Below, one piece after another: positions 48,476-58,674 of a stretch of DNA of 64,000 bases. This DNA comes from Lactifluus volemus. Its lineage: Eukaryota > Basidiomycota > Agaricomycetes > Russulales > Russulaceae. Every line of letters begins with the position of its first letter. The first letter of the stretch is position 1. The position numbers and the translations under genes are program-made. Below the pieces are notes generated by a model. It was not told where the DNA came from and made no database searches. It worked only from the letters and a program-made list of their open reading frames with translations. The stretch is taken from assembly GCA_022376515.1 (NCBI GenBank), contig WTXI01000116.1:1-64000 (forward strand), written 5' to 3'.

Positions 48476-49503
48476 ATGTCAGATATTGTGCGTGTTGGTG
48501 GCCGGTACAGAGTAGGCAAATTACTCGGTACTGGGGGATCAGGTAAGCTCAACTCAAATTTGAGAATTTGAGACACTTTGCTAAGCTCGTTAGGGAGTGT
48601 CTATCTAGGAAAAGACATTATGACGGGGTCTGACGTTGCTTTGAAGATAGGGCACTGATGCAGCTTGCCTTCAAGACTCAACCATGAATACAACGTCTAT
48701 ACAACGATCGCTGGTAGCAGAGGAATCTCTCGAGTACTCTGGTACGGCAAAGAAGGTGTATATGAAGTTATTGTCCTGGACTATCTCGGAACTTCACTGG
48801 GTGACCTGATCAATCAGCCCAAGTTTGACCATGGAAAGACATTCTCGTATGCCACCCTAATGGTACGCTTGATATATGAAACAGACGATCGTACTAAATA
48901 CAGCCTCGTGTACAGCTCTCGGCAGTCGAGTCACTTCATAGCCAACACTACGTCCATCGTGACATCAAACCCGGGAATTTCATGATTCGCATTGATGACC
49001 TTCATCCTACCGTCTTCCTCATTGATTTCGGCTTGGCACGGTTATTCCGAAATCCTGCAACCTATTTGCATTTCCCTTTTACAACGGATCATTCAATCGT
49101 TGGTACTCTTCCATTCGTATCTATCAACGGTCAGCAAGGCTATGCCCAGTCGCGTCGCGATGACCTGGAGTCACTCGCCTATACGATCATTTATTCGGCA
49201 CTTGGCAATTTGCCTTGGACTAGCAATGCTGTGGGCAACGAGGAGGCAATCCTCCGAAAGAAAACATCAATCACAGCGGAAGAGCTGTGCGAAGGCTTAC
49301 CCGCTCCTTTCTGCAAATTCGTCACCTGTGTCCGTTCTCTTGGCTTTGACCAGAAACCGGATTATCAGTACCTTCATTCCATCCTCTTACAGTGCTCAGA
49401 AGCCGAGGCTAATCAACCCATCAAAGCGCCACCCTTGTACTTGTGTCCCCAGGTCAGCGTAGAGTCCGTAGACCCTGAACCTATCTTCACCAGTCCGGTG
49501 TAA
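48476..49503 (+). pseudogene. Casein kinase 1-like protein kinase with in-frame stop
   Basis: Three exons: 48476-48542, 48594-48862, 48916-49503. Motifs in order: glycine loop GTGGSGSVYLG, lysine in VALKI, HRDIKPGNF catalytic loop, LIDFGLAR (DFG), then a CK1-like segment (GTLPFVSINGQQGYAQSRRD, DLESLAYTIIY, LPWTS). These Ser/Thr kinases lack the usual APE motif. A TGA at 48656-48658 lies in frame right after VALKIGH, so full translation would need read-through; otherwise it is a pseudogene. The stop TAA (49501-49503) is two bases from the LTR at 49506, so the C-terminus may have been truncated by that insertion. Confidence 0.75.
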
Positions 49504-49505
49504 GT

Positions 49506-50083
49506 TGTCAAGGCTCAGAGGGGCCTTGGCGCACGACGGTGCTTATGACAGTGATCGAGGAGGACTGAGCGTGGCACTAAGCCTCAGTACGACGAGGATC
49601 ACTCGAGTTCTTCCCTTGGCTTTACTATAGAGGAGAGCGTCGCGCTGACGGATGCACTCTACTGTATTGTCAAAGAAGAGGTCAAGGGTAATCACAAGAC
49701 GAGACTAAGTCTTGGATGACAACGGTCAGGAGGTCTGACTTGAGGGGACAGGAAGGGAAGAGGGTTCAACTAGTCTGATTGCAGACGAAGCGAAGTCTAA
49801 GGAGACAAGCTACAACAGACCGGTTTATATACTCCTAGAGTGTGATGCTGAGTCATAGAGTCCCAGGCATGTCACGGTGTGACATGCCTCCTAAGTAATA
49901 TATCGTAGATCGGATGGAGAAACTATGGAGATCTACGGAGATACCTCGAAAGATCCAGAGATCTGTATCGTACACGGAAAGATCCGAAGATCCGTATCGT
50001 AGATTACCTCGGAATAAAGCGAAAAAGATACCCACAGTCACGTGGGGCTAATACATAAGCAGATCACGTGCCAAACCGTAACA
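49506..50083 (-). repeat. E2 3' LTR (family A, 578 bp)
   Basis: TGTCAAGG...CCGTAACA. TATA at 49824-49831 (sense TATATAAA) and the 11-base AGACTTCGCTT at 49798-49788, a perfect match to the primer-site complement. Confidence 0.95.
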
Positions 50084-50120
50084 GTGCCTCCCTTCTCAAG
50101 GGCGCTGTGCCACCAGCGCC

Positions 50121-53100
50121 TCAGTAACTGCGTCGACGCATGATGAGGGAGGTCGGGCACTCCCATACGGGGTTGCGGACGCCTTTGGGCTCCGCGAAGT
50201 CGTGGTCGCTGGGGCAAAAGCAGTCTTCCGCCGTGCACAGGAAGTGCGGCCATGGGCAATGGCACGAGAGATGTCCGCCTGCACAGTACAGGCAGCGGAC
50301 ATCAACGGGGCAGAGGTCGGCCGAATGGTCGGGCCGACTGTTATTGCAGCGGTGGCAATACGGGTAGACAGGAGGCGGAGGCGGGTAAGTCGGGATCCAG
50401 GTGGTGGCTAGAGGGGCGGAAAACTGCTGAGGGAAATACCACGCGCCGTGTGCAAGAGGCGCGTATTCGGTGGCACAAACGCCGTGCCAAACGCCTGCGT
50501 GTTCCCGTCGGAGTCCACGAGCGCCACCATCTGCAGGAGCCTTGCCCTTCGCGGTGGCGGCGTGGGGCTCCTCGCCGGTATAAATGGGGTATTGAGGGGG
50601 TTCAGCAACATACCCTCCTGCGGGTCGGGGGTAAACGGCGTCCAATGTAACTGACGCATGCGGGTTGGTGGGCGAGGGGTGGCCGGAGTAGGAGTCCTGA
50701 CGTGATAGCTGGGACTCCTCGCCGGCGGCGGGCTGGTCAGATCGATGACCGTCACTGTTGGGGGCGGGGGTGTTGACCCGCGTGAGGGGCCGCTCGTCGA
50801 GTGGCTTGGAGCGCGAGGAGGGTGACGGAACGGGAGAGACTTCTTGGCCCGCTGCCTCAAGTAGCGGGGCTGACTGGGTTCTCCATTCGTCGACGCGGTG
50901 GAAGGCGTCGAGCGCGAGGGAAGCGGGCTCTTCCTCCGAATTGGGAGGCGCGACGGGCGAGGCATAATCGTCGTCGGAGGGTTCGGGGGACCACTCGCCG
51001 TAAGCAATAGGTCGAGTGGGCTGAGGGGCCCAGAGTACAGGTACGGGTGCGAGGGGCCTGGTGGACGGATCTGGTATTGGGAGGGGTGACGGTGAGGCGG
51101 CATCTTCAACGTCGACGTCGAGTCGTTCAGGTTGAAAGTCTTCAGGGAGGAGGCCGGCAAGGACAATGGCAGCGTAGACGTCATCGGGTAATTCGATGGA
51201 GGCAATGTCGAGATCGAGGATGAAGTCTCTGACGGGGGAGAAGTCCATAGAGGAGAGGGATGGCGATGGTAGGGGGTCAAGAGTGGGGTTTATATCTCTC
51301 CCGACTTCCAGAGTTCTCATGGCTTCGGGGTTTGCCTCGTGGAATTCTCGGATTAATTCCGGGGAATTGACGTTCTCGACCGGCTCCCACGTGTTATGTG
51401 CTGTGGAATACCCCTTCCACTTTAGGAGATATTGCAGTTTCCTGTATCGCCTTCTTGATCCGAGGATCTCTTCGACTTCGTATTCCTGATGATCGTCGAC
51501 CAGATCTGGGGGTGGCTCGGTGTGATTTCGGCCATGTTCGGCTGTTTCCGAATAGGGGGTCAGAAGGGATGCATGGAAGACGTTGTGGATCTTCCATTGG
51601 GGTGGCAAATCCAATTTGTACACATAGGGCGAGATCACTTTGATGACGCGGAAAGGTCCGAAGCGTTTCAGTCGAAGCTTCTTTGTCGGATAAGGCAGGT
51701 TTAAATTCGTCCCCTCGAGTAGGACCATCTGTCCCTCGGTGAAAGGTCGGAAGTGGCGCTGCCCCTTCCTTCATTCGTGATATTTCCTTGTCATGTCCTG
51801 TGCCTGTCGAATAGCCTTTTGCGCTCGTTCCCGCAGTCCTCGGAGGTAAGTGGATCGTTCTTCCAGGGCCGGTAAGGCCGAGTTCGTCATCTGTTGCTCT
51901 TGCGCGTGGGGTGAAGCCCATAAGTAATTCGAAGGGGGTCTTTCCGGTAGTGGAGCTGGGCCAGGAGTTGTGCACGAATTGGGCAAGAGGGAGCCATCGT
52001 GCCCAGTCATTTTGCTGGAAGTTGCCGTAGATTCAAAGGTACTGTTCTAGCCATTGATTTGTTCTTTCTGATTGGCCGTCTGTCTGGGGGTGGTATGCCG
52101 TACTAATGTTTTGGTTTATTTTGAGTCATTTACAGAGGTCTGTTGTCCATTTCGAGGTAAACCTCGTGTCGCGATCCGATATGACGGTCTTGGGAATCCC
52201 ATAATGTGGGAAGACGTGTTGAGCGTAGAGTGCGGCTACTCCTTCAGAGTCGATCTTCTGCGTACAAGGGAGGAAGACTGCCGCCTTTGTGCAGTCGTGG
52301 TCCGTAATTGTCAGGATAGAGTCGTAACCTTGTGATGGTGGGAGGTCTACAATTAGGTCGAGTGCAATCGTTTCAAATGGCAGTGCATTGGGTTTCACAG
52401 TAATCGGGTAAATAGGAACCTTGGGTCGGACCGTATTGCTCTTTGTGGTCTGACAGGTGGCGCATCCCTTGACATATCGCCGGACAAAGGTTTTCATGTT
52501 GGGCCACCAATAGCCTTGTTCTACTGCATGTAGGGTTTTCGAAATTCCGGGGTGTCCAGCGGTGACATGGTCATGATGTGCCGCGATCACCTCCCTCCTC
52601 AGGGCGTTGTCTGCCACGACAACGATCTTCCCAGCGCGAGTCCACAAGCCATGTGGACTCCGCTCGAGTCGAAAGGGAGCTGACCAGCCAGCAATGTCCG
52701 TGGGCGCTGCCTCCTGGGCGCGGAGTAGCTTGTCCTCCCAGGGGTCCAGGGGTGCAAGGGAAAGTGTAGCGACAGACTCAAATAGCTCGCTGGGGAGAAC
52801 GATGACACCCTTATTGTCCAGGGCCCCAGTATCAAAGTCTGGGCGACGGGAGAGAGGGTCCGCCCTCATTGACTTGCCAGGTTTGTGGATAAGGGAGAGG
52901 TTAAATTCCCCCAGCAGGGGAATGTAGCGGGCAACGCGCCGGTTAATATCCCGAGGGTGGCGATAATACTGTAGGTTCTTATGGTCGGTGTAGACTTTTA
53001 CTGGGTGACGCGCCCCTAGCAACAAGTGGCGCCAACGTTTGAGGGCATGAATAATAGTGAGGAGTTCCCGGTCGTGGACGTCATAGCCCCGTTCCGGTGG

Positions 53101-55010
53101 GGACAGGGCATGGGAGTAGTAACTGATAGGGCGCGGGAGGCCGGTAGGAGTGCGTTGGAAGAGGATGGCTCCAAGGGCAAATTGGGAGGCGTCCACCTCC
53201 ACTTCAAAAGGTCGGTCGTGGTCTGGGCGGTTGAGGGCCATGTCGCGCTCCACCAGGCTAATGAGGCGTTTCACAGCCGCCCGTTGTTCGTCTCCCCAAC
53301 GAAAGGGGACGTCCTTCTTCAGGAGGTCAGTCAGGGGTCGCGCAATCTCCGCAAAACCCGGAATGAAGGGGCGGTGATAGCCAAATACCCCCAGGGTGCT
53401 TCGCACGCCAGAGACGGTGCTTTGCTCGGTCGGCCATTCTAGTAGTCCTTGTCTCTTCGTCGGGTCCAGGGAGATCTTGCCATCCTCGACTACAATGCCA
53501 AGGTAGTGAACGCGTGGTTGCTCAAAGTGACATTTTGCTGCCTTTAGAAAGAAGGACTCGTCTTCGAAGCGCTGCAGCACCTGGTGGACTATGGTCCGGT
53601 GTAGGGCCACGTCAGCCGCGTTCCGATTTGGGGTAGCAATGAGGAAGTCGTCCATATATATGTGGATAAAGTCAGGGTAGGCGTTTAGTAAGTCGCGGAA
53701 AACGGTGTGCATGCAGCGTTGGAAGGTCCCAGGTGCATTTCGCAGGCCAAAAGGCATGACATTTGGGAGGTATAAGCCAAATGGGGTGATAAAGGCGGCC
53801 TTCCACCGATCCTCAGCCTTGATCCGGATATTGTTGTACCCCCAACGAATGTCGAGGGTGGTGAATAGTTGTTTTCCTTCTAACTGTTCCAGAATCGTCT
53901 CGATGCGCGGAAGAGGGTACACGTCTGGTATAGTCCATTCATTGACTTTGCGGTAGTCTTGGACCGGGCGGAGGGAGCCGTCTTGTTTCTTCACAAAAAA
54001 GAATGGGGTCGCCCAGGGCGAGTCCCCCTTTTCGATGTAGCCCAAGCGTTCGTTTTCATCGATCCACTTGCGCACCGCTTCCATCTCTGCTGGACTAAGA
54101 GGGTAGGTTTTACTTTTTATAGTGGTGGGGGCTCCTTCCTTTAGTTTGATTTCATGGTCATCTAGCCGAGCAGGGGGAAAACGATGGGACAGTTCCTCAG
54201 AGAAAACCTTCCAGTGGCGCTTGTATTCGTGAGGCAGGGAAGGGTCCCCCTGCTGTCGTGGTGCCTTAATGGCCCATTCCGTGGCCACCGAGGTCTTGTT
54301 TATGTTTGTAGGGGGTATGACGCGTGGCTCCGATATCTTGGAGACCCCGTTAGGCCACTCTGGGAAGTATTCCGCCCACTTCTCTAATTCCGGGTGTCTG
54401 GCCTCCAGGTCCTTTTTCTGACTTGCAGTTAGTTTGTCGTCTTGCAGCCGGAGCTTTAGGTGGGCCAACATTTTTCGGCTATTTTCCCGTTTGATGTCCG
54501 CTTCTCTGAGTCGTCGTCTAGCATGGTCTTCCACACCGAGGAAGCGGGCTCTGGTGACTGCACGAGTGGCCACTTCGATAGGGAGGTCGTCCCACGTCAT
54601 GTTCGTCCAGTTGATTTTTGGGTTGAAGGCCTTAAGCCAGGTAAAACCGAAAATTATCCGGTCTTTCCCCAAATTTGCGATGAGAAATAGCAGTTCTTCG
54701 CTCTTGTCACCCCGAGTGACATGGAGTATGGCATATCGTGTGACTGCACCACTTCGGTTGTTTGTTCCGTCCACGTTGGTGACTTGCACTGGTATTGGGA
54801 GTTGTCGAGTGGCAATCCCCCACCTCTCAACTGTTCGCTGGTCAATAAAGTTCTCACTTGCCCCACTGTCAACAAGGGCTGCTTCCCCAACCGTTCCACG
54901 CATTGATCGAAAGATAAAGGGCATATTTATCGATTTAGTGCCTCGATGTCGTACAAACAAGATGCGTGGTCGTTCTGCTCCGTGCCAGGTTGGTGGGCAG
55001 GAGCCTAGGG
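50121..55010 (-). pseudogene. pol: E2 pol: protease-RT-RNase H-integrase-chromodomain-zinc module
   Basis: Read after a -1 shift near the gag stop. Order: protease LVDSGASENFID; RT with IYMDDFL; RNase H (DASQFALGAILFQ); integrase HHCC (HHDHVTAGHPG ... CATCQ), DDE core ([35 protein letters not shown]); integrase C-terminal part (FGPFRVIKVISPYVYKL, VFHASLLTPY); chromodomain YEVEEIL ... LLKWKGYSTAHNTWEP (about 51480-51360), expected to bind modified histone H3 tails; a long low-complexity linker; and a Cys/His module at 50360-50123 (CHRC, CLYC, PHFLC). TGA stops at 52126-52128, 52033-52035 and 51771-51773 and a frameshift near 51875 disable it. The linker overlaps another ORF (50408-51280). Confidence 0.92.
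50408..51280 (-). CDS. Overlapping +1-frame ORF in E2 pol linker
   Basis: 290 codons, fully inside the pol linker and one base downstream in frame. Pro/Ser/Thr-rich N-terminal two thirds (with SPSYHVRTPTPATPRPP), then a compact C-terminal motif LLQMVALVDSDGNTQAFGTA ending 23 residues before the stop. The unrelated-at-DNA-level element E3 has an ORF in the same relative frame with LLQVTVLINSRGYVQQMGTA, also 23 residues before its stop, and the shared SPSYHxRTP. The pol frame is not visibly conserved across this part. The stop is about 48 bases before the Cys/His module. Function unknown; not a recognised family. Expression would need reinitiation, splicing or frameshifting. Confidence 0.6.
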   Translation of the reverse strand: MTPYHRHPSPLWTSPPSETSSSISTLPPSNYPMTSTLPLSLPASSLKTFNLNDSTSTLKMPPHRHPSQYQIRPPGPSHPYLYSGPLSPLDLLLTASGPPNPPTTIMPRPSRLPIRRKSPLPSRSTPSTASTNGEPSQPRYLRQRAKKSLPFRHPPRAPSHSTSGPSRGSTPPPPTVTVIDLTSPPPARSPSYHVRTPTPATPRPPTRMRQLHWTPFTPDPQEGMLLNPLNTPFIPARSPTPPPRRARLLQMVALVDSDGNTQAFGTAFVPPNTRLLHTARGISLSSFPPL

Positions 55011-55020
55011 AAAATCCTCC
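54995..55020 (-). promoter_or_regulatory. Gag-Pol -1 frameshift site
   Basis: Gag ends GAG GAT TTT CCC TAG; slipping back one base (Phe codon re-pairs TTT on TTT) gives GGA TTT TCC CTA and opens into pol with no ATG. E1 has the same layout with CTC for CCC. It is not a canonical X XXY YYZ heptamer. Confidence 0.5.
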
Positions 55021-56366
55021 CCATCCTCTTTTTGCAATTCATCCCACACCTGTTCTCTTTCCTCTTGGTTCATCCTTCGCAGGTGTTGTGCCACCTCCGC
55101 AGGAGCCCCAGAGTCTACAACGGGTGTGGGGTCTTCCGAGGAGGGGCGTAGGTCGATGAGCGGTCCGGCAAGTGGTCCTTGGGCTTCGGGAGCAGTGTAG
55201 CCGGTCGTGGTCGTATAGGGTGGTGGTCGCGGCACATACGCCGGAGGGGGTTGTCGCCAATTTCCTGCGCGAGTTCGGGATTGCGCATAAGACGGCCTGC
55301 TTCCTGATGGCTGTCCGCCTTGTTGTCCTCCTCTGGTGGTTTGGGGAACACGTCTGGAGGGTTGTCCTTTGGGGCAGTTCTTGACGAAGTGGCCGAACTG
55401 GCCGCATCCCATGCAACGACCTTCCCTTCGGAACTTTTCGCGCTGGGTGCGAGTTGCCACGTTTGCTTCAGTTTGGGCAGTGTCGACGTCCATCGCAAAG
55501 GGGTCCCTCCTGGGCTGCGGGGGTCTCAGGGGTAGTCCCATTCCCCTTCTCAGCTGTTCCTGGGTCAGGGTCGGTCGGCTTGGCTGGCCTGGTCGCTGCC
55601 CCAGGAGGGCTACCCGAGCCTTGTGTCGATTGTTTTGGTTCCTAGCGTCTCGTTCCCACTGGTCTAGGGTGGTAGGCCAGGTTTCTTGGTTAAGGATAGC
55701 CTTCTTTAGTTCATGTTTTAGTCCTGCTTGGAACAGGTCCATAGTTCCAGCATCGTTTCGCGACCATCCGGCTTGCTTGACTAAGGTTTCGAAGCCTGCA
55801 ATGTACGTATCGACGTCGTCGTTAACCATTTTATGGTCCTTGAGCTTTTCGTAGGCACGCTGTTTCTTATTTGAGTCGGTAAAGGCGTCTTTGAATGCCT
55901 GCTCAAACTCAGTCCAGATGGCCTCGTCATTGTGCGGGTGCGTGGTGCTTTCCAGTTTCGTCAACTGCTCTTCTTGCCAGTCGTTGACTCTCTCTCCTTT
56001 GATATAGCTGAGGGCCATGAGGACTCGGTTGAACGGGTTATTCATCTCGTCGCTGTTTCGGTTTATGAGCTTCCACTGTTTAAATTCCTTCAGGAAGAGG
56101 TCGCTCCTGTTTCGATCTCCATAGAAGATTGAGGGGGCCAGCCCTTTCAATCCTCCGGTCCCTGGATTGGTAGGGGCGGCAGTGGCGGCGGTTATAGTGC
56201 TCCCCGCTTGGACTGCCCTTTGGCTAGAGGAAGAGGCGGCGGCAACTGGGATGGGAGGTAACCCACTAGGGGTACCAGGGGCGGCTTGGGAGGATAGTAG
56301 CGGGGGAAGGAGGCTTCCTCCGCGCTGGTAGAGGTCGTAAACTTGTGATGATATTTGTTGGGCCAT
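55005..56366 (-). CDS. gag: E2 gag
   Basis: 453-residue Gag starting at ATG 56366 (MAQQISSQVYDLYQRGGSLL). Retrotransposon Gag core at about 75-230 (FYGDRNRSDLFLKEFKQWKL, AFKDAFTDSNKKQRAYEKL, GWSRNDAGTMDLFQAGLKHE), then one zinc knuckle CMGCGQFGHFVKNC (CX2CX4HX4C) and a Pro/Arg-rich tail. It forms the particle and packages RNA in this family. The same frame upstream of the ATG encodes the extension seen in E1, but here it has TGA codons (one at 56649-56651, where E1 has CGA). The frame is intact from the ATG to the stop. Confidence 0.92.
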   Translation of the reverse strand: MAQQISSQVYDLYQRGGSLLPPLLSSQAAPGTPSGLPPIPVAAASSSSQRAVQAGSTITAATAAPTNPGTGGLKGLAPSIFYGDRNRSDLFLKEFKQWKLINRNSDEMNNPFNRVLMALSYIKGERVNDWQEEQLTKLESTTHPHNDEAIWTEFEQAFKDAFTDSNKKQRAYEKLKDHKMVNDDVDTYIAGFETLVKQAGWSRNDAGTMDLFQAGLKHELKKAILNQETWPTTLDQWERDARNQNNRHKARVALLGQRPGQPSRPTLTQEQLRRGMGLPLRPPQPRRDPFAMDVDTAQTEANVATRTQREKFRREGRCMGCGQFGHFVKNCPKGQPSRRVPQTTRGGQQGGQPSGSRPSYAQSRTRAGNWRQPPPAYVPRPPPYTTTTGYTAPEAQGPLAGPLIDLRPSSEDPTPVVDSGAPAEVAQHLRRMNQEEREQVWDELQKEDGEDFP

Positions 56367-56379
56367 AGTGGGTGGTTGC

Positions 56380-58075
56380 TCAGGAGTGAGGGGATGAGTT
56401 CCTTGTAAGGTGACGATGGCACTAGTAGCAGCGGCGAGGGTATCGTCCGCGAGGGGGTTTGGCTGTTGTTGAGGGGAGGCTGGAGGCTCTTCTTCGGCCT
56501 CGGAGTCAGAGGAGTTTGAGTTTGAGACTCCGAATCTACCCGGCGGTCTAGGGGATCGGTACGTGGGGTGTTCTCTGTCAGTTTCTCTCCAGTAGCCTAA
56601 GCCTGCTGTAGAGCAATGTATGGGTTGTAAGAGGTTTCCTGAGCGGGTTCAGAAGATGTTTCCCTCTGGATCTGGTTCGATTAAATACCAGGAGTTATTT
56701 ATGAATTCGCAAAAGTCGTTGAGTAGATTTCCTTGTCCATCACGGGTGGTAACTTGATAGGCTCCCCTTCCAACGTCTGGTCAGATTAAGACCCAATGAG
56801 CACCTCCTTTTACGTGCGCAGGTAGGCTGTCTCCGATTCGAAGAGGGACGTAGGTCCAATGGTTATTGTCAGGGATCGGGGCGTTTAAGGACGTGTTGCC
56901 TGAACTGCCGCTGCTTCTGGTACTCCTAGTAGTACCAGTAGCGCAACCTTATAGTAGCGGTAGGTGTTAAGCTTAGGTTGGTGGTGTGGGGCAAACTGTG
57001 GGTATTCCCTGATATATTGTTCAATGAACTCGATCTCTCGTGTGATGTCGGCGAGTTCGTCGAGGGTGGATTGGATGAAACGGAGGCGGTCTACTTCTGC
57101 TTGTAGGTCCTGGATTTGTTGGCTGGTCTCGAGACGGATCTCTTCTTCGTTCTCTGTTAGGGACTGGGGGTCTACTCGTTCGTAGGGGTTCGGGTTAGGT
57201 GGTCGAGACGTTGTGTGAGGTTTTCTCTACGATGAATAAGGATTCCTACTGCAAAGGCGATGACCCCCTCTGGATCTGGGTGTGTGGAGAGGTGGATTAG
57301 GAGTAAGTCAAGGCTCTCTTCGACGTCAAAGAGTTCTAAAATAGTTTCGTCGACGAGAGCAGCGGTATCCTCAGTCGATGGTGACGTCGGTCCTGTTGTA
57401 TTCGAGGATATGTTGGAGGAAGAAGCGATACTGTTCAAGGAGGTGGATGGTGTTTTCGAAGAAGGTGACGAGTTCCGGTTCTTCTTCTCGTAGAGAGGCG
57501 AAGAGAAGTAGGTCAGTATGGACCCACTCAAGTTCTAGGCGGATATGGAAGATAAGGTCTCTAGGTTGGCTTCGCAAGCGGCGGTTAAAGAGGTAGGGTC
57601 TAAGGTTCGCTCTGTTTAAGAGAGGGGTCCTTTCGGGTGCTTGCAGTCTTTCTGGGTAATCGGGTGCGTGCGAGGGATCTATCTTTTGGTGTGGTACCGG
57701 CAACGGTCTTCCTTGCAGAAACACTCGTGCTGAAGGGCGTGGATGTGGGTGTAGTGTACCTTCTTCCCTGGTACGAACTCGTGGAAGGTGTGAGTGGTGT
57801 ATGGTGGTCCTCGAAGTAGGGCTCGGAGATCAAAGGTAGGTGGGGGAACAGGAGTGACAGGTTCTCGGGGGAGTCGAAGGGGTTTCCTTATACGAGGTAT
57901 GATGACTAAGGGTGACTGGGGTCTTGGTAGGGCACAGGGTTCTTCCTCTGGGTGCGACGACGCGACGGGGTTCTTCCTCTTCCTTCACTTATAAGGGCAC
58001 GTAGCCTCTTCAAAAGTGGAGGGTCGACTTGGGTAGTGGCTTGGAGACCAACTGAGGTCTTGTAGGGTTTAGGGT
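56380..58075 (-). other. E2 5' leader with short overlapping ORFs
   Basis: Same succession of frames as in E1: 57724-57371 (LFNRRLRSQPRDLIFHIRLE, FFENTIHLLEQYRFFLQHIL), 57531-57172 in the +1 frame (DETILELFDVEESLDLLLIH), then a -1 frame without ATG with a coiled coil (about 57200-56900), then the gag extension. The first frame is intact here. Unknown family. Confidence 0.5.
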
Positions 58076-58079
58076 TGTT

Positions 58080-58096
58080 TTAAGAGACTTCGCTTT
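58080..58096 (-). promoter_or_regulatory. Primer-binding site of E2, self-priming type
   Basis: Plus strand 58085-58095 is AGACTTCGCTT, one base from the LTR; the sense strand is therefore AAGCGAAGTCT. It is complementary to the predicted mRNA start. The 5' LTR copy of that start has one C to T change (58381-58382 region); the 3' LTR copy matches perfectly. Confidence 0.6.
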
Positions 58097-58674
58097 TGTC
58101 AAGGCTCAGAGGGGCCTTGGCGCACGACGGTGCTTATGACAGTGATCGAGGAGGACTGAGCGTGGCACTAAGCCTCAGTACGACGAGAATCACTCGAGTT
58201 CTTCCCTTGGCTTTACTATAGAGGAGAGCGTCGCGCTGACGGATGCACTCTACTGTATTGTCAAAGAAGAGGTCAAGGGTAATCACAAGACGAGACTAAG
58301 TCTTGGATGACAACGGTCAGGAGGTCTGACTTGAGGGGACAGGAAGGGAAGAGGGTTTAGCTAGTCTGATTGCAGACGAAGTGAAGTCTAAGGAGACAAG
58401 CTACAACAGACCGGTTTATATACTCCTAGAGTGTGATGCTGAGTCATAGAGTCCCAGGCATGTCACGGTGTGACATGCCTCCTAAGTAATATATCGTAGA
58501 TCGGACAGAGAAACTATGGAGATCTACGGAGATACCTCGAAAGATCCAGAGATCTGTATCGTACACGGAAAGATCCGAAGATCCGTATCGTAGATTACCT
58601 CGGAATAAAGCGAAAAAGATACCCACAGTCACGTGGGGCTAATACATAAGCAGATCACGTGCCAAACCGTAACA
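58097..58674 (-). repeat. E2 5' LTR (family A, 578 bp)
   Basis: TGTCAAGG...CCGTAACA, TATA (sense) at 58422-58415. About six differences from the 3' LTR. Confidence 0.95.

Larger units (their letters stand above)
49506..58674 (-). mobile_element. Ty3/gypsy chromovirus E2, complete with both LTRs
   Basis: 9169-bp minus-strand element with identical-length LTRs (49506-50083 and 58097-58674, about six differences in 578 bp), a polypurine tract next to the 3' LTR (sense GAGAAGGGAGGCAC), a self-priming type primer site, leader ORFs, gag and pol with chromodomain. The flanks (TAAGT at left, ACAAC at right) do not form a target-site duplication. Stops and a frameshift in pol make it non-autonomous. 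Confidence 0.95.
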
